A stretch of DNA of 64,000 bases. Origin: DASRDS01 sp035652495. GTDB taxonomy: Bacteria > Gemmatimonadota > Gemmatimonadetes > Gemmatimonadales > Gemmatimonadaceae. The notes beneath the pieces were generated by a model. The model had not been told where the DNA came from and searched no databases. It was given only the letters and a program-made list of their open reading frames with translations. Where the stretch lies: positions 1 to 64,000 of the forward strand of contig DASRDS010000261.1 of NCBI GenBank assembly GCA_035652495.1. The letters are read 5' to 3'. This document shows, one piece after another, positions 60,447-64,000 of the stretch (positions are counted from its first letter, which is position 1; each line of letters begins with the position of its first letter). Position numbers and translations under genes: made by a program.

Positions 60447-61940
60447 TTGTCCAAGCAGGATAACCACACCACATATTGCATGGTGGAGTGGAACTCGGGT
60501 GCCGACGTTGATTGGACATACAACGTCCAGACCGGCACGGTGAAAATGAGCGATGGCCTCGAGACCGCGTTCGGCTGGTCTCCGGCCACCGTAAAACCTC
60601 GGCGGTGGTGGATCGACCGGCTACACCCCGAGGACCGCGAGCGCGTCGTGGTCAAGACTGACGACATGCTGCGTGGCGCCGAAAAGGCGTGCGGTCTCAG
60701 TTATCGCTTCCGACATAAGAGCGGCATGTACGTGCGCGTCCTCGATCGGTGGTCGGTCGAGCGCGATGGCGATGGACGCGCGACGCGGGTCACCGGGAGG
60801 ATGGTGAACCTGTCGATGCGCGGCGCCGCGCAGGCCGAGGCGCGACTGCGGCTCGCGCTCGCCGCCGGTAAGGTCGGGACGTGGGACTGGGACCTCGTGA
60901 CCAACGAGTGGAGTCTGGACGGCCGCGGCCGGACCATCATCGGACTCGCGGAGCCCTCGACCGAAGGCTTCCTCCAGGTTGTGCATCCGGACGACCGCGA
61001 GCAGGTGGCCGCGCATCTCGAGGAGATCCGGTCGGAAGCCGTCACGGACTACGAGGACTCTTTCCGCATCAACCGCCAACCCGACGGCCAGCGTTGGGTG
61101 CTCGTCAACGGCAAGGTCCTGAATGACGGGACCGATCGGCGGCTCTTGGGCACCATCGTCGACATCACCGAACGGCGCGCGTTCGAGACACGCATCCTGG
61201 CCGCTGAGAATGCGCGGCGGATCGACGCCGAGGAAGCGAATAAGGCAAAGGCCGAGTTCCTCGCGGCCATGAGTCATGAGTTGCGGACGCCGCTCAATGC
61301 GATCGCCGGCTACACCGAGCTGTTGGAGCTCGGTGTGCATGGCGGGCTGACCGACCTGCAGCTCGAAGACCTGCGGCGCATCCGTCATGCGAGTCAGCAC
61401 CTCTTGGGGCTCATCTCGGACATCCTCGACTTCACGCGCATCGAGGCGAAGCGCATCGACCTCAAGATCCGCGACGTCGCGCTGGATGCGGTGCTGACGG
61501 AAGCGTTCGCGATGATCGAGCCGCAAGCGCGGACCAAGGGCGTCACCGCGACATACATGGGCCCACCGCTGAGTTGTACCGCGAAGGCTGACGCCGAGCG
61601 GGTTCGACAGATCGTCCTCAACCTGCTCTCGAACGCGGTCAAGTTCACACGCGCCGGCGGCTGCGTCGTGTTGGCCTGCGAAGTCATCACCGGCGGCGGC
61701 ATGAAGGTCACCGTCCGCGACACGGGTCGCGGTATCCCACCCGACAAACTCGACGCGATCTTCGAGCCCTTCGTCCAAGTCGGCCGCCAGCTCGCGCCCG
61801 GCGAGCACGCGGGGGTCGGCCTCGGTCTCGCGATCAGCCGCGAGCTCGCGCGCCGCATGTCCGGCGACCTGACCGTCGAGTCGGTGCACGGCGAGGGCTC
61901 CACGTTCACGCTCACGTTGCCCGCGGGTGGAGACGCCTGA
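60447..61940 (+). CDS. PAS-domain histidine kinase
   Basis: The 497-residue kinase starts at TTG 60447 or, 11 codons later, ATG 60480. It has two PAS/PAC units (about 10-130: DWTYNVQTGTVKMSDGLETA; about 130-250: AAGKVGTWDWDLVTNEWSLD), a dimerisation domain with the phospho-His in AMSHELRTPLNAIAGYTELL, and an ATPase domain (NLLSNAVKFTRAGG, DTGRGIPPDKLDAIFEPF, GVGLGLAISRELARRM). No membrane segment is seen, so it is a cytoplasmic sensor. The following small gene overlaps its end by 14 bases. No response regulator is adjacent. Confidence 0.9.
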   Translation: MSKQDNHTTYCMVEWNSGADVDWTYNVQTGTVKMSDGLETAFGWSPATVKPRRWWIDRLHPEDRERVVVKTDDMLRGAEKACGLSYRFRHKSGMYVRVLDRWSVERDGDGRATRVTGRMVNLSMRGAAQAEARLRLALAAGKVGTWDWDLVTNEWSLDGRGRTIIGLAEPSTEGFLQVVHPDDREQVAAHLEEIRSEAVTDYEDSFRINRQPDGQRWVLVNGKVLNDGTDRRLLGTIVDITERRAFETRILAAENARRIDAEEANKAKAEFLAAMSHELRTPLNAIAGYTELLELGVHGGLTDLQLEDLRRIRHASQHLLGLISDILDFTRIEAKRIDLKIRDVALDAVLTEAFAMIEPQARTKGVTATYMGPPLSCTAKADAERVRQIVLNLLSNAVKFTRAGGCVVLACEVITGGGMKVTVRDTGRGIPPDKLDAIFEPFVQVGRQLAPGEHAGVGLGLAISRELARRMSGDLTVESVHGEGSTFTLTLPAGGDA

Positions 61941-62277
61941 GGCGATCGTAGGAGCCGTCCGCGCGCTCGTCGAGTACGAGGCGTCGATGGCCGAGTACGT
62001 AGCGCTGGCTCGCCGCGCCGTTATTACCGGCTCCTCTCGACGTCTAGCCGTCGAGCGCGCCCGCCTCTCCGCCCACCGCCGCCAGATCCGCGAAGAGTTA
62101 CGCGCGATGCTGACCGACTACTGCGCTGCGTTGCGCGCCCAGGGCATGCCGCCCGAGCGTATGGTGATCGCCATCAAAGACCTCGCCTCCGAAGCACTTG
62201 GCACGCGATCGACGCTGCACACGAATGCGCTGCGCGGCGATCTGCTCGCCTGGGCGATCGAAGGGTACTACGCATAG
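61927..62277 (+). CDS. hypothetical protein co-transcribed with the histidine kinase
   Basis: A GTG inside the last codons of the kinase gene starts a 116-residue, strongly helical protein (AIVGAVRALVEYEASMAEYV, RLSAHRRQIREELRAMLTDY). It is soluble, Arg/Ala-rich and has no recognised domain. The overlap of 14 bases indicates coupled expression with the kinase, so it may be a partner or phosphotransfer-like helical protein, though no conserved His motif was identified. Confidence 0.6.
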   Translation: METPEAIVGAVRALVEYEASMAEYVALARRAVITGSSRRLAVERARLSAHRRQIREELRAMLTDYCAALRAQGMPPERMVIAIKDLASEALGTRSTLHTNALRGDLLAWAIEGYYA

Positions 62278-62285
62278 CTGCGCGC

Positions 62286-62684
62286 CTAACCGGTGCCGCC
62301 GACTTCCGTGTCGCTCGCTCGCCACGACTCGGCCAAGAACTCCCAGCAGCCGGCCGAGTCGAAAAAGATCCGAAAATGCCGCAGCACCCAACGGTCGCGC
62401 CAATACTCCGTCGTCTCGGCTCTCACCTGAGTCGCCCAGGGTGAGTCGTCGATTTCGACGAGCGTGTCGTACGCATGCTGAATCTGAGTGGCCGTGCAAT
62501 GGATCTCGGCGCGGTGACAGTACGCGCGAGATTTCACGAATTCCAGCTGACCCTCGCGCGCACGTCCGTTCAGATGGTACCGGAATGACAGCGTCACGGT
62601 CCCTCCAGGATCTCGCAGCTCGACTTCACCATTGAGGGCCGTGGAAGGGACCGGCAGCTGATATCCAGTTGGGCGCGGCGTCAC
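62286..62684 (-). CDS. hypothetical protein coupled to the glycosyltransferase
   Basis: GTG at 62684 overlaps the glycosyltransferase stop (GTGA) and gives 132 residues. The protein looks like a small beta-rich domain (LNGEVELRDPGGTVTLSFRY) followed by helices and an aromatic C-terminal part (YWRDRWVLRHFRIFFDSAGC). No signal peptide. I do not recognise it. The upstream part of the longer frame is a shadow of the glycosyltransferase gene. Confidence 0.5.
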   Translation of the reverse strand: MTPRPTGYQLPVPSTALNGEVELRDPGGTVTLSFRYHLNGRAREGQLEFVKSRAYCHRAEIHCTATQIQHAYDTLVEIDDSPWATQVRAETTEYWRDRWVLRHFRIFFDSAGCWEFLAESWRASDTEVGGTG

Positions 62685-63727
62685 GTATACACTCTGATTA
62701 GGTCGCGCGCGATCGCCCGGAAACTCAGCCGCTGCTCGAAATCGGCGGCGGCATGCAGCGAGGCCTGAGGTAAGGGTCGCGCCATCGCGCGACGGAGGGC
62801 CGCCGCGAAGGCGTCGGCATCGCCCGGCGTGAAGAGCTCGCCGCTCGATCCCACGATGCGGCGGAACGACGGGATGTCGCTTACGACTGGCACCACGCCG
62901 CACGCCATCGCTTCGAGAAGCGCGTACCCGCTGCCTTCGTTGTGGCTGCCGAGCACGAAGTAGTCGGCGCCGTTATAGATGGTCTCGAGCTCGGCGTGCG
63001 GTCGCTTGCCAAGGAAGGTGATCGCGGGGTGGTCGGGGATCGCGCTGCGAAGCGTGTCGTCGGCGTACACCATGTACAGGTGCGCATCCACCGAGGCGGA
63101 TAAGAAGCCGCGCACGATCGTCAGTGGGTCTTTGAGCGGAATGAGCCGACCCACCCAGAGCAACACCGGCACGCGATGCGCGGCACGATCGACGCGGCGG
63201 AAATGCGTCGACCCTTCGGTGATCTCATAAATCGGCTGACGGGCTGAGATCACGCCCGCGTCGAGCCAGGGTCGCGCGTGATCACGCGTCATGAACAGGA
63301 ACGCGTCAATCGGCCGCAAGCTCCAGCGATGCAGTGCGCGCAAGCGTCGCGACGGTGCGCCGGCGTGATCTTGGACGATGAGCCGTGTCGTGGGCGCCAG
63401 CGCCGATCGTAGTGCCCGAAGTTGCAACGGGAATGTGAGTCCGTTGGCGTGCACCAGTGTCGGTGCGAGTTGGCGAGCCATCCGGTGAAGTCGCCACGGG
63501 ATCTCGAAGCGACCCAATCGCGGACTCAGGCCATCGGCGTGGAAGACGTATGTCACGCCGTTCCGCTCCAACCGCGCGTCGCGGTCAAAGCGCTGGAGGA
63601 CGGTGATCTCGACTCCTTCCGCCGCCAACGCCTCGGCGGTCCCGCTCACGGTGACGTAGCGAGCCAGCAGATCCTCGGGCGCGAGGAATCCTCGGTCGTA
63701 CGAGTAGTTGAGGTAGAGAACGCGCAG
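62681..63727 (-). CDS. GT4-family glycosyltransferase with apparent CTG start
   Basis: The C-terminal domain has the GT4 marks LLWVGRLIPLKDPLTIVRGF, ITFLGKRPHAELETIYNGAD and the E-x7-E motif region SHNEGSGYALLEAMACGVVP. The family's N-terminal strand (RVLYLNYSYDRGFLAPEDLL) is encoded upstream of the first GTG (63649), and an in-frame TAA four codons before limits the start to CTG 63727. That gives 348 residues. The enzyme transfers a sugar from a nucleotide donor to surface glycans or secondary metabolites. The neighbour on the far side is a membrane protein of possible glycan metabolism. Confidence 0.82.
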   Translation of the reverse strand: MRVLYLNYSYDRGFLAPEDLLARYVTVSGTAEALAAEGVEITVLQRFDRDARLERNGVTYVFHADGLSPRLGRFEIPWRLHRMARQLAPTLVHANGLTFPLQLRALRSALAPTTRLIVQDHAGAPSRRLRALHRWSLRPIDAFLFMTRDHARPWLDAGVISARQPIYEITEGSTHFRRVDRAAHRVPVLLWVGRLIPLKDPLTIVRGFLSASVDAHLYMVYADDTLRSAIPDHPAITFLGKRPHAELETIYNGADYFVLGSHNEGSGYALLEAMACGVVPVVSDIPSFRRIVGSSGELFTPGDADAFAAALRRAMARPLPQASLHAAADFEQRLSFRAIARDLIRVYT

Positions 63728-63748
63728 AGCATAAGCTTAAGGCCTCGG

Positions 63749-64000
63749 ATGACCCTCATGCACTCGCGCTATCTCGTGCCGGTCATGCTGGTGGCCGCCG
63801 CGGCGTTTCTATACGTCAACCTGTTCCTGCTCCCGGCGACGCCGTTCCTGACGGAGGGCGACCAGGTCTATTTCTGGTACTTCGCCCAGCGCCTGCTCGC
63901 CGGCGATCAGGTCTACCGCGACTTCCTGCAGTTCACGCCGCCCGGGACGGATCTCCTGTACGGCGCCGCGCTCTGGCTGTTCGGCATTCGGATCTGGCTG
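63749..64000 (+). CDS. N-terminal part of a polytopic membrane protein, probably a glycosyltransferase-39-like enzyme (cut by window end)
   Basis: ATG at 63749 opens a frame that is still open at the last base (84 codons). It starts with a membrane helix (YLVPVMLVAAAAFLYVNLFL), then a loop with TEGDQVYFWYFAQRLLAG and DQVYRDFLQFTPPGTDLLYG and the next hydrophobic stretch. An acidic residue just after the first helix and a VYRDF..FTPPG phrase are common in PMT/ArnT-like membrane glycosyltransferases. It diverges from the GT4 gene with 21 bases between start codons. Confidence 0.6.
   Translation, partial: MTLMHSRYLVPVMLVAAAAFLYVNLFLLPATPFLTEGDQVYFWYFAQRLLAGDQVYRDFLQFTPPGTDLLYGAALWLFGIRIWL

Noticed and set aside
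60621..61889. 422-codon minus-strand open frame
   Set aside because: Shadow of the histidine kinase gene, whose PAS, HisKA and ATPase motifs are clear on the plus strand.

Overview
The window reads as a chromosomal segment of a GC-rich, Gram-negative, diderm bacterium. The gene content (SusC/SusD-type outer-membrane transporter, Hanks-type kinase and PP2C phosphatase, FlgO/TPR proteins, several ECF sigma factors, S9 peptidases, few clear Shine-Dalgarno sites) fits Gemmatimonadota best. This is an inference from gene style, not from a marker gene. No rRNA, tRNA, CRISPR array, integrase or complete insertion sequence was recognised.

Layout. 1-8.4 kb: housekeeping-like signalling and secreted genes (Spy-like protein, FlgO/TPR protein, PP2C phosphatase, S9 peptidase, zinc-ribbon Ser/Thr kinase, a small regulator-like protein with a palindrome over its promoter). 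8.5-9.8 kb: a tiny lipopeptide gene next to a TPR protein; a paralogous pair lies at 23.7-25.4 kb. 10.1-20.4 kb: a defence island with a SIR2-receiver fusion, a Nudix plus SRA/EVE/nuclease pair, and a type I restriction-modification operon with a SIR2-like gene inserted between hsdS and hsdR. 20.4-23.3 kb: secreted protein, a response regulator with Glu at the phosphoacceptor position, and an ECF sigma factor.

25.4-47.4 kb is visibly more A/T-rich and holds the most interesting system: a dispersed lasso-peptide locus. It has three precursor genes that escape normal gene calling (27976-28128, 28467-28622, and 39282-39434 on the minus strand). It also has the RRE/PqqD-like protein (B1), the transglutaminase-like leader peptidase (B2), the asparagine-synthetase-like macrolactam synthetase (C) and an ABC exporter (D). 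Between the precursors sits a SusC (with an STN signalling domain), SusD and S9-hydrolase operon. The hydrolase resembles lasso-peptide isopeptidases, so the locus appears to encode making, export, re-import and linearisation of its own peptides. A Hanks-type kinase beside the third precursor, a DUF6065 protein and a cysteine-rich protein that shares a 62-bp upstream element with the exporter operon may add tailoring or regulation.

47.5-50 kb: response regulator, two XRE regulators and a ~120-bp tandem repeat. 50-59.1 kb: one minus-strand operon, ECF sigma, FecR-type anti-sigma, then VirB11/TrbB, B2, B3, B4, B5, B6, B8, B9 and B10, a near-complete type IV secretion apparatus without relaxase or coupling protein in view. 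virB9 is split by a one-base frameshift. 59.2-64 kb: serine hydrolase, PAS histidine kinase with a small partner, a hypothetical protein, a GT4 glycosyltransferase that seems to start at CTG, and the beginning of a membrane protein cut by the window end.
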